A DNA stretch of 64,000 bases from an uncultured Clostridia bacterium (GCA_944367565.1 CALVWR010000002.1:1-64000), one strand, 5' to 3'; positions 24,501 to 32,867 are shown, counted from the stretch's first letter. The notes: generated from the letters alone by a model not told the origin. A program made the numbers and translations.

Positions 24501-25030
24501 TGGCTCGTTCTGAATCCGTCGAAGAAATGCAGGAAAGGCACTTTCGACTTCAGCGTGGAAAGATGCGCCACAAGGGAGAGGTCCATCACTTCCTGAACGG
24601 AATTGCTCGCGAGCATCGCAAAACCCGTCTGACGGCACGCCATTACGTCGGAATGGTCGCCGAAGATGTTCAAAGCGTGCGCCGCAAGCGCCCGTGCGCT
24701 GACGTGGAAAACCGTGGGCAGCAGTTCGCCCGCGATCTTATACATATTGGGAATCATCAGCAAAAGTCCCTGGCTGGCGGTGTAGGTGGTGGTCAGCGCG
24801 CCCGCACAGAGCGAGCCGTGCACCGCGCCCGCCGCACCCGCTTCCGACTGCATTTCCGCAAGGCGCAGTTTCTGTCCGAACATATTCACTCTTCCCGCAG
24901 CCGACCATTCGTCCGCAACTTCCGCCATGGGCGAAGAAGGGGTGATCGGATAAATCGCCGCCACTTCGGAAAACGCGTAAGCGACATGGCTTGCCGCGGT
25001 ATTTCCGTCGATGGTCATTTTTTTGCTCAT
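21509..25030 (-). CDS. nifJ: Pyruvate:ferredoxin (flavodoxin) oxidoreductase
   Basis: A 1173-residue single-chain PFOR that oxidises pyruvate with CoA to acetyl-CoA and CO2, reducing ferredoxin; central to anaerobic energy metabolism. The pyruvate-binding domain starts AAIYPITPSSPMAE. Two ferredoxin-type clusters lie near residue 690 (CIQCNQCSFVCP) and 741 (CMGCGVCANICP). The thiamine diphosphate domain shows CAGCGETPYVK and GDGWAYDIGYGGLDH (about 970). Length is standard. The ATG at 25028-25030 follows GGAGGATACGTTA; the in-frame TTG five codons earlier lies inside that ribosome site. It is monocistronic with its own promoter. Confidence 0.98.
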   Translation of the reverse strand: MSKKMTIDGNTAASHVAYAFSEVAAIYPITPSSPMAEVADEWSAAGRVNMFGQKLRLAEMQSEAGAAGAVHGSLCAGALTTTYTASQGLLLMIPNMYKIAGELLPTVFHVSARALAAHALNIFGDHSDVMACRQTGFAMLASNSVQEVMDLSLVAHLSTLKSKVPFLHFFDGFRTSHEVSKIDVIDYDEMKSLVDMKDIEEFRTRALNPEHPVQKGTAQNADIYFQNRETANKYYNATPAIVQEMMDKVAALTGRQYHLFDYVGAPDAENVAVIMGSGAEAIEETINRMNKEGHKVGVLKVRLYRPFAADAFVAALPKSVKKIAVLDRTKEPGSLGEPLYLDVCSALLEQGKTNIKVVGGRYGLGSKEFNPSMVYAVYKNLEQAQPKNHFTVGIYDDITNSSLDFSEQYNAAPAGTISCKFYGLGSDGTVGANKNSIKIIGDHTDMFAQGYFFYDSKKSGGITVSHLRFGKTPIQSSYLIDAADFIACHNPSYVTRYDMVSDLKEGGKFLLNAPWTTVEELDKNLPAKVKNALAKKHAELYVIDAISIAGKLGLGGRTNTILQSAFFLINEDIMPYADARDYMKKMAYKSFAKKGDAVVNMNYAAIDSAEANLVKVDYPASWATVKEGAPMMEVRGTEYYKEVVHPILVLEGDKLPASKFSADGTVPTGTTQYEKRGVAVKIPKWIADKCIQCNQCSFVCPHAAIRPAVNAVGAEKPASYETKPMTGLAGYEFRMQVSPLDCMGCGVCANICPAKDKALEMVPFASLVAEENVNYEYSKKLPEVDLSKFKKETVKGSQFCQPLFEFSGACAGCGETPYVKIVTQLFGDRMIVANATGCSSIYGGSAPTCPYTKNKEGHGPAWANSLFEDNAEFGYGMNLAYAQRRAKVEDKINALIEKCPDWKELKEAGENWIANKKDAEASKAASAKLVEVLSKCAGCGCEADAMVEDLLKDKDCFVKKSIWIFGGDGWAYDIGYGGLDHVIAQGEDVNILVLDTEVYSNTGGQASKATPTGSVAKFAAAGKRVKKKDLGMMAMSYGYVYVAQVAMGSDKNQLMKALVEAEKYDGPSLIIAYAPCINHGINMTKSQEEEKKAVDCGYWQLYRYNPALALEGKNPFSLDSKEPTGDYQAFITGETRYASLMKAQPALAAELFKKTEEDSKERLETYKKLANKE

Positions 25031-25086
25031 TAACGTATCCTCCAAAAATTATTTATGATTGAATGCGCCCGTAAAAGGGCATATAT

Positions 25087-25115
25087 ATTGTACTATTAAA
25101 AGCGCAAAGTGTCAA
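25087..25115 (-). promoter_or_regulatory. SigA-type promoter of PFOR
   Basis: On the minus strand, TTGACA (25110-25115), 17-bp spacer, TACAAT (25087-25092). The leader carries a small GCCC/GGGC hairpin. Confidence 0.8.
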
Positions 25116-25172
25116 TTGAAAAAGAAAAATTGCGCAAAAAATCCCGCAATTTACGAAATGCCGAAAAAATCA

Positions 25173-25201
25173 TTGTGTATTTCGGCGCGATATGATAAAA
25201 T
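25173..25201 (+). promoter_or_regulatory. Promoter of the ECF transporter operon
   Basis: TTGTGT (25173-25178), 17-bp spacer, extended -10 TGATAAAAT (-10 box 25196-25201). Confidence 0.65.
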
Positions 25202-25229
25202 AAACAAAACAAAAACACGGAAAAAAGAC

Positions 25230-26063
25230 ATGAGTTTTATCGAAGCGAAAGACATATATTACAGATATCCGCAGGCGGAAAAGGACGCCCTCGGCGGGGT
25301 GACGTTCGCGGTGGAAAAAGGGGAATACGTGGCGGTGATCGGGCATAACGGGAGCGGAAAAAGCACCCTTGCCCGGCTGCTGAACGGACTGCTTTTGCCG
25401 GAACGGGGCGAGATCGCGGTGGACGGCATTTCCTCAAAAGACAAAAGCCGGCTTTTCGATCTGAGAAAGAAGGTGGGCGTGGTGTTCCAGAATCCGGACA
25501 ACCAGCTGATCGCGTCGGTCGTCGAGGACGACGTGGCGTTCGGACCGGAGAACATCGGGCTCGATCGGGAAGAGATCGGGCGGCGCATCGATTTTGCGCT
25601 GTCCGCCGTCGGCATGGAGGAATACAGGAAAGCGATGCCGTCGCGGTTATCGGGGGGACAGAAACAGCGGATCGCGATCGCCGGGGTGCTGGCGATCCGG
25701 CCCGACGTGCTGGTACTCGACGAATCGACGGCGATGCTCGATCCGCGGGGACGGAGGGAAGTGACCGACGTAGTCAGAAAACTCAACCGCGAAAACGGCA
25801 TGACGGTGCTGGCGGTGACGCACTACATGGACGAAGTGTGCGAAGCCGACCGCGTGTTGGTCTTAAGCGACGGAAATCTGGTGATGGAAGGAACGCCGCG
25901 GGAACTTTTTATGCGGGAAGAGGAGCTGAAGAAGTACGAACTCGACGTACCGCCGGCGGCGCAGATCGCGTCGCTTCTGCGCGCGGGAGGGATGAAGATC
26001 GGAGAAGCGTTCACGAAGGAAGAGCTCGGGGAGGAACTATGCAGATTGTTGCGGAAAATATAA
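25230..26063 (+). CDS. ecfA1: ECF transporter ATPase EcfA1
   Basis: A 277-residue ATPase of the energy-coupling-factor module that powers uptake of vitamins and metals by swapping S components. Walker A is GHNGSGKST (about 37-45), Q-loop FQNPDNQ, ABC signature LSGGQKQR (about 139-146), Walker B VLVLDEST (about 157-164). The ATG at 25230 fits the family N-terminus (MSFIEAKDIYYRYP); 57 upstream in-frame residues do not. Its 3' end overlaps ecfA2 by 25 bp. The order ecfA1-ecfA2-ecfT-truA next to rplM-rpsI is classic for Firmicutes. Confidence 0.97.
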   Translation: MSFIEAKDIYYRYPQAEKDALGGVTFAVEKGEYVAVIGHNGSGKSTLARLLNGLLLPERGEIAVDGISSKDKSRLFDLRKKVGVVFQNPDNQLIASVVEDDVAFGPENIGLDREEIGRRIDFALSAVGMEEYRKAMPSRLSGGQKQRIAIAGVLAIRPDVLVLDESTAMLDPRGRREVTDVVRKLNRENGMTVLAVTHYMDEVCEADRVLVLSDGNLVMEGTPRELFMREEELKKYELDVPPAAQIASLLRAGGMKIGEAFTKEELGEELCRLLRKI

Positions 26064-26905
26064 GTCACGTATATTCCCCGAAATCGGCCTTTGCGGTGGC
26101 GGCGTTGAAGGACGTTTCCCTGACGATCGACGAGGGAGAATTTTTCGGGATCATCGGGCATACGGGGAGCGGGAAATCGACGTTTATCCAGCATCTGAAC
26201 GGGCTTCTGAAAGCGGATAAGGGAAGCCGCCGGCTGACGGTGGGGGAATTTGACCTGCTCGATAAAAAATGCGATTTTAAAAAGCTGCGTTCCAAGGTGG
26301 GGATGGTGTTTCAGTATCCCGAATATCAGCTTTTTGCGGACACGGTGGCGGCGGACGTGGCGTTCGGACTGAGGAATTTTGAAAGCCTGTCGGAAGAGGA
26401 AACGGCGCTGCGGGTGAAGGAAGCGCTCGAAACGGTGGGACTGGATTACGACGAGGTGAAGGACAAGTCGCCCTTCGATCTTTCGGGAGGGCAGAAACGC
26501 CGCGTGGCGATCGCCGGCGTTCTCGTGACGAAGCCGGAAATTCTGGTGCTGGACGAACCCGTGGCGGGACTCGATCCCAAAGGGAAAAAAGAGTTTTTTA
26601 AATTGCTGCACGCGTTGCACGGCGGATTTGTAAAGACCGTCATCATCGTTTCGCACGATATGGACAACGTGGCGGAACACTGCACCCGTGCGGCGGTATT
26701 CGACCAGGGGAAGATCTTCCGTGTGGCAACGCCGAAGGAGCTGTTTTCCGAAGATGCCGAAGCGCTTGCCGCCATGGGGCTGGACGTACCCGTGACGGGG
26801 TATCTTGCGGCGCGGCTGAAAGAGGCGGGCGTGGTGATCGACACCGATTTTACCGTGCGCGATTTTGTGAAAAAAACGCTGGATAAGTGGAGGGAAGAGC
26901 AATGA
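26039..26905 (+). CDS. ecfA2: ECF transporter ATPase EcfA2
   Basis: A 288-residue second ATPase of the ECF module, forming a heterodimer with EcfA1 below EcfT. Walker A is GHTGSGKST, the Q-loop FQYPEYQ is typical of EcfA2, signature LSGGQKRR, Walker B ILVLDEPVAGLDP. GGGGAGGAACT precedes the ATG at 26039. Its stop overlaps ecfT as ATGA. Confidence 0.97.
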   Translation: MQIVAENISHVYSPKSAFAVAALKDVSLTIDEGEFFGIIGHTGSGKSTFIQHLNGLLKADKGSRRLTVGEFDLLDKKCDFKKLRSKVGMVFQYPEYQLFADTVAADVAFGLRNFESLSEEETALRVKEALETVGLDYDEVKDKSPFDLSGGQKRRVAIAGVLVTKPEILVLDEPVAGLDPKGKKEFFKLLHALHGGFVKTVIIVSHDMDNVAEHCTRAAVFDQGKIFRVATPKELFSEDAEALAAMGLDVPVTGYLAARLKEAGVVIDTDFTVRDFVKKTLDKWREEQ

Positions 26906-27720
26906 AGGACGTCTCTTTCGGACAGTATTATCCCGCGCAGTCCTTCGTGCACAGAATGGATCCCCGGATAAAGATCCTTTTATCGATCGCATATATCGTG
27001 GCGGTTTTTCTCGTGGCGGAATTTCATTTTTTCGGATTTCTGGCGGCGTTTTTATTTCTTCTGATCGCCACGATCGCTTCGCGCGTACCCTTTCTGAAGG
27101 TGCTCAGAAGCATCAAAGCGATTTTGTTTTTTATTCTCTTTTCCTCGGTGCTGCAGGTACTGTTCAACCGCGAGGGAACGACGCTTGCAAAATGGTGGGT
27201 GATCGTCATCACCGACGTCGGGCTTTTACGCGCGGCGTTCATCACGCTGCGCATCACGATGATCGTAATGGGTACGGCGCTTTTAACGCTGACCACGACG
27301 CCCGTCGAGATCGCGGACGGGCTGGAAAGTCTGCTCACGCCGCTCAAATGGATCCGTTTTCCCGTACACGAGTTTGCCCTGATCATGAGTATCGCATTGC
27401 GGTTTATCCCCACGCTGATGGATGAGACCGAACGCATCATCAACGCGCAGAAAGCGCGGGGCGCGGATTTTGAAAGCGGAAATATTTTCAAACGGATCCG
27501 CGCGCTCGTCCCCATTCTGATCCCCCTGCTGATCAGCTCCTTCCGGCGGGCGGACGAGCTGGGCGACGCCATGGACGCCCGTTGTTATTCGGGCGCGAAA
27601 GGGAGAACGAAATATAAGAAGATGATCCCCACGTGGCGGGACCTGATCGGGGTTCTGATGATGGCGGGGCTTATTGCGGGCATAGTGCTTTTGAACGGCG
27701 TGCTCGGGGTGGCGGTATGA
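26902..27720 (+). CDS. ecfT: ECF transporter transmembrane protein EcfT
   Basis: A 272-residue integral membrane scaffold linking the two ATPases to substrate-binding S proteins. About five or six hydrophobic segments lie between residues 20 and 265. Coupling-helix motifs are visible as AQKARGADF and DAMDARCYSGAKGRT (the A-R-G family signatures). The start overlaps ecfA2 as ATGA and the stop overlaps truA as ATGA, so translation is coupled. The S components must be encoded outside this window. Confidence 0.95.
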   Translation: MKDVSFGQYYPAQSFVHRMDPRIKILLSIAYIVAVFLVAEFHFFGFLAAFLFLLIATIASRVPFLKVLRSIKAILFFILFSSVLQVLFNREGTTLAKWWVIVITDVGLLRAAFITLRITMIVMGTALLTLTTTPVEIADGLESLLTPLKWIRFPVHEFALIMSIALRFIPTLMDETERIINAQKARGADFESGNIFKRIRALVPILIPLLISSFRRADELGDAMDARCYSGAKGRTKYKKMIPTWRDLIGVLMMAGLIAGIVLLNGVLGVAV

Positions 27721-28451
27721 TCGTGAAGCTCCTCGTCGAATACGACGGCACGGCGTATTGCGGCTGGCAGATCCAACCCAACGGCGACACCGTGCAGGAA
27801 GAACTTGAAAAAGCGCTCTTTTCGCTGACGGGGAGAAAAATTTCCGTGACGGGGAGCGGCAGGACGGACAGCGGCGTGCACGCGAAAGGACAGGTCGCGT
27901 CCTTTGCGGTCGCGGAGGAAAACATTCCCGCGGAGCGATACGCTCCCGCGCTCAACACCCTGTTGCCGCAGGACATACGGGTGCTGAAAAGCGAGAGGGC
28001 GGCGGAACATTTCAACGCCCGTTTTTCGGCGAAAAAGAAGACTTATCGTTATACGTTTTACCTTTCGGACGTGGTGCGACCGCTCTTTGATCGGTACGCG
28101 GTGCGGAGCGGTCCGCTCGACGTCGGGAAAATGCAGGAAGCGGCGGCGCTGTTTGTGGGAGAAAAGGATTTCAGAAGTTTCTGCGCGGCGAATTCCGCGG
28201 TGAAAGATACGGTGCGGACGGTGTATCGCGCCGACGTGGAACGTGCGGGCGAGTTCGTCACGCTGACGGTGTGCGGAAACGGCTTTCTCTACAACATGGT
28301 GCGCATCATGGCGGGAACCCTCGCGGAAGTGGGGGAAGGACGTCTGACGGCGGCGGACGTGCAGGGAATTCTGGAAGGGAAAAAACGCGGCGCGGGGCGA
28401 ACCGCGCCGGCGAAAGGTCTGTGTCTGATGGGCGTGGAATATTCATCCTGA
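27717..28451 (+). CDS. truA: tRNA pseudouridine(38-40) synthase
   Basis: A 244-residue TruA that forms pseudouridine at positions 38-40 of tRNA anticodon arms. The catalytic Asp lies in GSGRTDSGVHAKGQVASF (near residue 52); the start VKLLVEYDGTAYCGWQ and the later FLYNMVRIMAGTL are family hallmarks. It begins in an ATGA overlap with ecfT and is the last gene before the rplM promoter. Confidence 0.97.
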   Translation: MIVKLLVEYDGTAYCGWQIQPNGDTVQEELEKALFSLTGRKISVTGSGRTDSGVHAKGQVASFAVAEENIPAERYAPALNTLLPQDIRVLKSERAAEHFNARFSAKKKTYRYTFYLSDVVRPLFDRYAVRSGPLDVGKMQEAAALFVGEKDFRSFCAANSAVKDTVRTVYRADVERAGEFVTLTVCGNGFLYNMVRIMAGTLAEVGEGRLTAADVQGILEGKKRGAGRTAPAKGLCLMGVEYSS

Positions 28452-28609
28452 AGTCAAACCGCGTGAAGCGCGATGCCGGCAAGCCGTGTGCGACGGTCCT
28501 AAAATTCCCTTTCGAACGGGCGATTCCACAACATATAGTGTATAGCGCCGAAAATTTCACTATTTTGCGGAATTTATCGGAAATTTTATGTAAAAAAAGG
28601 AAATTTCGC

Positions 28610-28638
28610 TTGACAATCGGCGGGGAAAATTATAAAAT
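28610..28638 (+). promoter_or_regulatory. Strong promoter of rplM-rpsI
   Basis: TTGACA (28610-28615), 17-bp spacer, TAAAAT (28633-28638). The 158 bp between truA and this promoter hold no other feature I can support. Confidence 0.85.
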
Positions 28639-28660
28639 AATTAAGCGTTTATAATGAAAA

Positions 28661-28722
28661 GTCTGTAAAAAGTAGGATTAGCCCCCCGAAATATCGTGTG
28701 AACAGCTTTTCGGAGAACAGAC
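28661..28722 (+). promoter_or_regulatory. L13-type ribosomal protein leader
   Basis: The leader of rplM folds into an outer stem GTCTGT/ACAGAC (28661-28666 with 28717-28722) and an inner stem CCGAAA/TTTCGG (28686-28691 with 28708-28713). Position, size and two-stem plan fit the L13 leader known in Firmicutes, through which L13 is thought to repress its own operon. Assignment is by shape and place only. Confidence 0.6.
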
Positions 28723-28743
28723 AGGACAAGGAGAATAAATACG

Positions 28744-29175
28744 ATGAAGACCTATATGGCACACGCCGAAACGGTTGAGAGAAAATGGTATGTAGTCGAC
28801 GCGGAAGGGATGCCTCTCGGCAGGCTCGCTTCAAAGGTAGCAGCGATTCTTCGCGGAAAGAATAAGCCTACTTTCACACCCAACGTCGATACGGGCGATT
28901 TCGTCATCGTTGTGAACTGCGATAAAGTGGTGCTGACGGGCAAAAAACTGGAAGACAAGCTGTACCGTTACCACACCGGACACATCGGCGGTCTCAAAAC
29001 GATCACGTACAAAAAGTTAATGGAAAACAAATCCGATTTGGCTGTTTACGAAGCGGTGAAAGGAATGTTGCCGAAAAACAGCTTAGGAAGGGCAATGCTG
29101 AAGAAGCTGAAGGTTTACAAAGGACCCGATCACAACAACGCGGCGCAGAAACCCGAACCCTTGAAACTTGTATAA
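28744..29175 (+). CDS. rplM: 50S ribosomal protein L13
   Basis: A 143-residue L13, an early-assembling large-subunit protein. Start [20 protein letters not shown] and the core [14 protein letters not shown] and [19 protein letters not shown] are unmistakable. ACAAGGAGAATAAATACG precedes the ATG. rpsI follows after 13 bp. Confidence 0.98.
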   Translation: MKTYMAHAETVERKWYVVDAEGMPLGRLASKVAAILRGKNKPTFTPNVDTGDFVIVVNCDKVVLTGKKLEDKLYRYHTGHIGGLKTITYKKLMENKSDLAVYEAVKGMLPKNSLGRAMLKKLKVYKGPDHNNAAQKPEPLKLV

Positions 29176-29188
29176 GAGGTAGAAGACA

Positions 29189-29602
29189 ATGGCAAAAACA
29201 GCGAGTAAGAAAAAAATTCAGTATTGGGGTACGGGCAGAAGAAAGAAAGCCGTCGCACGCGTAAGGCTGATTCCCGGCGGAACCGGCGCGGTGGTGATCA
29301 ACGGCAAGTCGCTCGATGAATATTTCGGTCTCGAAACGCTGAAATATATCGTCCGTCAGCCTTTGGCGGTTACCGATACCCTCACGAAATACGACGTGTT
29401 CGCCAACGTATACGGCGGCGGTTTCACCGGTCAGGCGGGTGCAATCCGTCACGGTCTGGCGCGCGCGCTCATCGTTGCCGAACCCGATCTTCGTCCCGTA
29501 GTGAAGAAGGAAGGTTTTTTAACGAGAGATTCGAGAATGAAGGAAAGAAAAAAGTACGGTCTCAAAAAGGCTCGTCGCGCTCCGCAGTTTTCGAAGAGAT
29601 AA
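29189..29602 (+). CDS. rpsI: 30S ribosomal protein S9
   Basis: A 137-residue S9. It has [16 protein letters not shown] at the start, [19 protein letters not shown] in the middle and the basic tail [17 protein letters not shown] whose final Lys-Arg reaches the ribosomal P site. It is co-transcribed with rplM and ends at a terminator. Confidence 0.98.
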   Translation: MAKTASKKKIQYWGTGRRKKAVARVRLIPGGTGAVVINGKSLDEYFGLETLKYIVRQPLAVTDTLTKYDVFANVYGGGFTGQAGAIRHGLARALIVAEPDLRPVVKKEGFLTRDSRMKERKKYGLKKARRAPQFSKR

Positions 29603-29617
29603 TCTTTGCAAAAAACG

Positions 29618-29645
29618 AAAACCCGCAGTATTTGCGGGTTTTTTT
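29618..29645 (+). terminator. Terminator of rplM-rpsI
   Basis: AACCCGCA/TGCGGGTT stem (29620-29640) followed by TTTTT. Confidence 0.9.
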
Positions 29646-29678
29646 GACTTTCTGTGCAATCTTTGCCGGACAAACGGT

Positions 29679-30005
29679 TTACGGCTGACGGTCGTCGGAA
29701 TTGTTTTTTGCGTTGACGCGGCGGATAAATTCCTCATGACTCTGCATTGCGGAAATGAGAGGGTTGACGTCGATTTTCACCCGCGCCGTATTTTTGGCGG
29801 GAGCATTGTCGGCAGCCGGAGACGCCGGCGGACGCTGCGTTTTATCGGAAGAATCGGCGGAATTTTTGGAAAGCGCGCCGAGAAGATTGGCAATGCCGAA
29901 AGGGGCGGTCTCGGTCTTTTTGGCGGAAGCGGCGCCGTCTTCGGCAGCATTTTTTTTCATTCCCGTCAGCATGGATAAAAGGTTCATGATTGATAAATTT
30001 TCCAT
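29679..30005 (-). CDS. Small hypothetical protein
   Basis: A 108-residue protein of unknown function. The N-terminus MENLSIMNLLSMLTGMKK is amphipathic. A low-complexity Ala/Pro/Lys middle (about 20-75) leads to a conserved-looking tail VKIDVNPLISAMQSHEEFIRRVNAK. GGGAGATTTT before the ATG supports translation. It is divergent from the lipoprotein gene, with 220 bp between. I recognise no domain. Confidence 0.65.
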   Translation of the reverse strand: MENLSIMNLLSMLTGMKKNAAEDGAASAKKTETAPFGIANLLGALSKNSADSSDKTQRPPASPAADNAPAKNTARVKIDVNPLISAMQSHEEFIRRVNAKNNSDDRQP

Positions 30006-30084
30006 AAAATCTCCCTGCGTTCTTTCAAAAACGCTCTTTTACGCCGTCAAAACGGCGGTAATTTAAAAAACAATGCGGATTTTA

Positions 30085-30113
30085 TTGCAAATCTCTCAAA
30101 TTTAATATATAAT
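30085..30113 (+). promoter_or_regulatory. Promoter of the lipoprotein gene
   Basis: TTGCAA (30085-30090), 17-bp spacer, TATAAT (30108-30113). A perfect 7-bp dyad, CATACTC/GAGTATG (30126-30143), begins just after the predicted start and may be an operator or an RNA hairpin. Confidence 0.75.
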
Positions 30114-30225
30114 AGATTAACGTAGCATACTCTGCGGAGTATGATTCGGGCTTTTAAATTATATGTCCGGCGGGGAAATAAAATACCCGGACAAAAATTT
30201 CGGCAACGTACAGGAGCAGGAAACT

Positions 30226-32106
30226 ATGGCGAATAAATGGCTTAAAGCCGTCGGCGCGGCGGTATTGACGGGGGTGCTGGTATTCGGCGCCACGGCGTGT
30301 AATCAGAGGTGGAACGGAAACGTGACGCTGAAAGTTCCGGGCGAAGTGACGGCGGGGACCAACGGCGGATTCGTGGTGGAAACGGAAAATTACGTTTACT
30401 TCATCAACGGAGAAGAAACCTATACGGCAGACAATACCCTCGGCACGCCGGTAAAGGGCGCGTTGATGGCGGCGGAAAAAGCAAAGCTCGGCACGGCGGA
30501 AGCGACGGCGGAAGTCATCGTTCCCAAACTGTTTGCGGCGGGAGACACCGATGCGGGCATATATCTTTACGGAGACAGGGTTTATTTTGCCACCCCCTCC
30601 ACGAAGAAAGATACCTCCGGCAACGTGGCGAACGATCATCTTGAGTTTGCTTCCATGAAGCTGGACGGAACGGATTATCAGGAACACCTTACGGTAAACG
30701 GCAATTCGACGGATTACCGGTTTATCCGGGCGCAGGACGGAAACGTACACGTGATTTATTACGATACGACGGAGCAGCAGGTGATCGATTACGACATCGC
30801 GGCAAACAGTACTGCGGTGCGGAACGAAAATGCGGCGGCGACGGCGTGCGTGTTTCTTTCCAACGAAGCGATGGAAAAGACGGGGATCGTCGCGCTTTAC
30901 ACGGTGACGCCGAAGAATGCGGGAACGGCAAGCGACGAATCGTATAACGAAGTTTACGCGGTCAAAGCCGGAGAAGCGGCAAAAGCGGTTTTGAGCGGAA
31001 AGCGTGCGGAAAACGGCGGGATGCCGGCGGCGACATACGCGATCAGCTTTGCCAAAGGCGAACTTGTATTCCTGACGGAATCGAGAACGTACAGCGACAG
31101 TGAAACGGCGAGCAAGACGTACGGCGTGAATTTGGAAGATCTTTACGAAACGGGTTTGCAGAATGCCGTGGAATACAAAAACAGCGCGCTTATCGTATCG
31201 ACGTCGGTCTTTGCGTCGCTGACGGAAGCGTATGCGGCGGAAGAGTCGTATATCGTAAAATACGTTTTTGCGGAGAAGGACGGGAAATATGCGGAGACGA
31301 AGTCGCTGGTATCGAAAGTGAGCGCGACGACGTTGCTCGGCAAAGCAGGCGACGATCTTTATTACACCACGTCGGAATCGAAGCTGGCGAAGACCGATGT
31401 GACGGCGGGAACGGACGCGAAGGAAGTCTTAGTTTCTACGGACAAAGTCACAACGGACTGGTTTGCGCCGGAATATGAAGCGGGACAGGTATTCTTTCTG
31501 GATAATTCCGAAAGCGGACTGAGTTACGTCAACTATGTGTCGCTGAACGCGGAGGGCGTGGGAGAAGATACCGATGACGACGGCGAAGACGATGTGTGGA
31601 CAATTCCCGAAGCGGACGTGCATTTCCTCGGAGAAAGAAAGGATTCGGATAAAACCCAGAGCGTAACGTTGAAGATCTCCGCGCTGTCGACGTCGATCAC
31701 GCGGATCGAATATGACCGTACGGCGGCAGAAGGGGAACGTTGGACGCAGGAAAAACAGATCCGGCAAGCGCGTGCGGCTTACGATGCGCTGAGCGAAGAG
31801 CTGAAAAAAGAAATTTCCGAAGACGACCTGAAATTGCTGGAAAAATATGAAAATTATCTTGCAGTCAGCAAAAAGCTGATGGACCTTGCCGAATATGTGG
31901 AATACGATGAGGGCGGCTGGAAATTGCAGCCGAAAACCGTAACCGCCGAAAATAAAAACGAGTATCAGGCAAAGGTCGAAGAGATCGAAAAACAGATGGA
32001 CGATCTGGGCTTTACCGCTTCCGATAAAGGGGCGCTGGTGAACGGCGGACTTTATGTGCTGCAGCAAATGCAGGCGGATATCGACCGGCTGAACGAAAGC
32101 AATTAA
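30226..32106 (+). CDS. Large lipoprotein of unknown function
   Basis: A 626-residue lipoprotein: the signal peptide AVGAAVLTGVLVFGATAC ends in a lipobox with the acylated Cys near residue 25. The mature part has repeated strand-rich blocks (NYVYFINGEE, IYLYGDRVYFATPS, DDLYYTTSESKLAK) resembling a beta-propeller that displays surface status values. A helical C-terminal domain (about 520-626) follows, with QIRQARAAYDALSEELKKEI. I do not recognise a named family. GGAGCAGGAAACT precedes the ATG; it has its own promoter and terminator, so it is monocistronic. Confidence 0.8.
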   Translation: MANKWLKAVGAAVLTGVLVFGATACNQRWNGNVTLKVPGEVTAGTNGGFVVETENYVYFINGEETYTADNTLGTPVKGALMAAEKAKLGTAEATAEVIVPKLFAAGDTDAGIYLYGDRVYFATPSTKKDTSGNVANDHLEFASMKLDGTDYQEHLTVNGNSTDYRFIRAQDGNVHVIYYDTTEQQVIDYDIAANSTAVRNENAAATACVFLSNEAMEKTGIVALYTVTPKNAGTASDESYNEVYAVKAGEAAKAVLSGKRAENGGMPAATYAISFAKGELVFLTESRTYSDSETASKTYGVNLEDLYETGLQNAVEYKNSALIVSTSVFASLTEAYAAEESYIVKYVFAEKDGKYAETKSLVSKVSATTLLGKAGDDLYYTTSESKLAKTDVTAGTDAKEVLVSTDKVTTDWFAPEYEAGQVFFLDNSESGLSYVNYVSLNAEGVGEDTDDDGEDDVWTIPEADVHFLGERKDSDKTQSVTLKISALSTSITRIEYDRTAAEGERWTQEKQIRQARAAYDALSEELKKEISEDDLKLLEKYENYLAVSKKLMDLAEYVEYDEGGWKLQPKTVTAENKNEYQAKVEEIEKQMDDLGFTASDKGALVNGGLYVLQQMQADIDRLNESN

Positions 32107-32134
32107 ATAAAAAGGAAAATCAGAGAAACAACCT

Positions 32135-32170
32135 CAAAGGGGCACGCCGGTTCCGGCGTGCCCCTTTTTT
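32135..32170 (+). terminator. Terminator of the lipoprotein gene
   Basis: AAAGGGGCACGCCGG/CCGGCGTGCCCC stem followed by TTTTTT. Confidence 0.92.
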
Positions 32171-32266
32171 CGGCTTCTTTATAAAATGCGAAAATATACG
32201 CGTTTTCCCGCCCGTATGACGCGGCGTATCGAACAGGCGTTTCCCGTCTGACTCCGCACGGTGTGT

Positions 32267-32657
32267 AAGCGCTTGTGCGCTTAAAAACGGCGACGGCAAT
32301 TTTTTTCGCGCACGGGACATTGGATTTTCAACGGCACGGCGTGCGCGTATTTTGCGCTCAAGAAAATGGCGCGGCGGGCAAGCGCTTGTGCGCTTAAAAA
32401 CGGCGCACGGCGATTTTTCTCGCGCACGGGATATTGGATTTTCAACGGCACGGCGTGCGCGTATTTTGCGCTCAAGAAAATGGCACGGCGGGCAAGCGCT
32501 TTTGCGCTTAAAAACGGCGACGGCAATTTTTCTCGCGCACGGGACATTGGATTTTCAACGGCACGGCGTGCGCGTATTTTGCGCTCAAGAAAATGGCACG
32601 GCGGGCGAGCGCTTTTGCGCTTAAAAACGGCGACGGCAATTTTTCTCGCGCACGGGA
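32267..32657. repeat. 113/114-bp tandem direct repeat, 3.45 copies
   Basis: Units start at 32267, 32380 and 32494, and a partial fourth of about 51 bp starts at 32607. Copies differ at only a few positions (one has an extra base, giving 114 bp). Each begins with the dyad AAGCGC-TTGT-GCGCTT (TTTT in later copies) and carries GCACGGCGTGC and CGCGCACGGGA. The period is not a multiple of three and the copies read in different frames, so they are not coding repeats. They lie between the lipoprotein terminator and the spo0A control region. Origin and role are unknown. Confidence 0.9.
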
Positions 32658-32867
32658 GGCTTTCGGAGACTTATCCGTTCGCCTACGAAATTCGTTGTCG
32701 CGCCGGACAAACCTTCCTCCGTCGGCTTTACCGACGGCAAAAAGTTTAGCGTTTAACGGATCGATTCAAAAATATTTTTCAAAATTCTCGTGCCGCAAAA
32801 TGCGATAAAATAAGAAATAATATTACAAAATTACATGAAAAGAACGAAAAAATCATGGTTCGCAACT
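32658..32867. other. Non-coding stretch between repeats and spo0A control region
   Basis: No gene is supportable here. The only structure is a small hairpin CCGTCGG/CCGACGG (32719-32737) without a T-run on either strand. Composition becomes strongly AT-rich from about 32760 onward, towards spo0A. Confidence 0.7.

Noticed and set aside
21794-25033. A 1079-residue plus-strand open frame opposite PFOR
   Set aside because: It is the antisense shadow of PFOR, His/Arg/Val-rich with no domain; PFOR itself has full family signatures.
32267-32657. CRISPR array
   Set aside because: The whole 113-bp unit is repeated with no variable spacers, and no cas genes are present.
32352-32749. ORFs across the tandem repeat
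   Set aside because: The repeat period is not a multiple of three, frames differ by unit, and there is no ribosome site.
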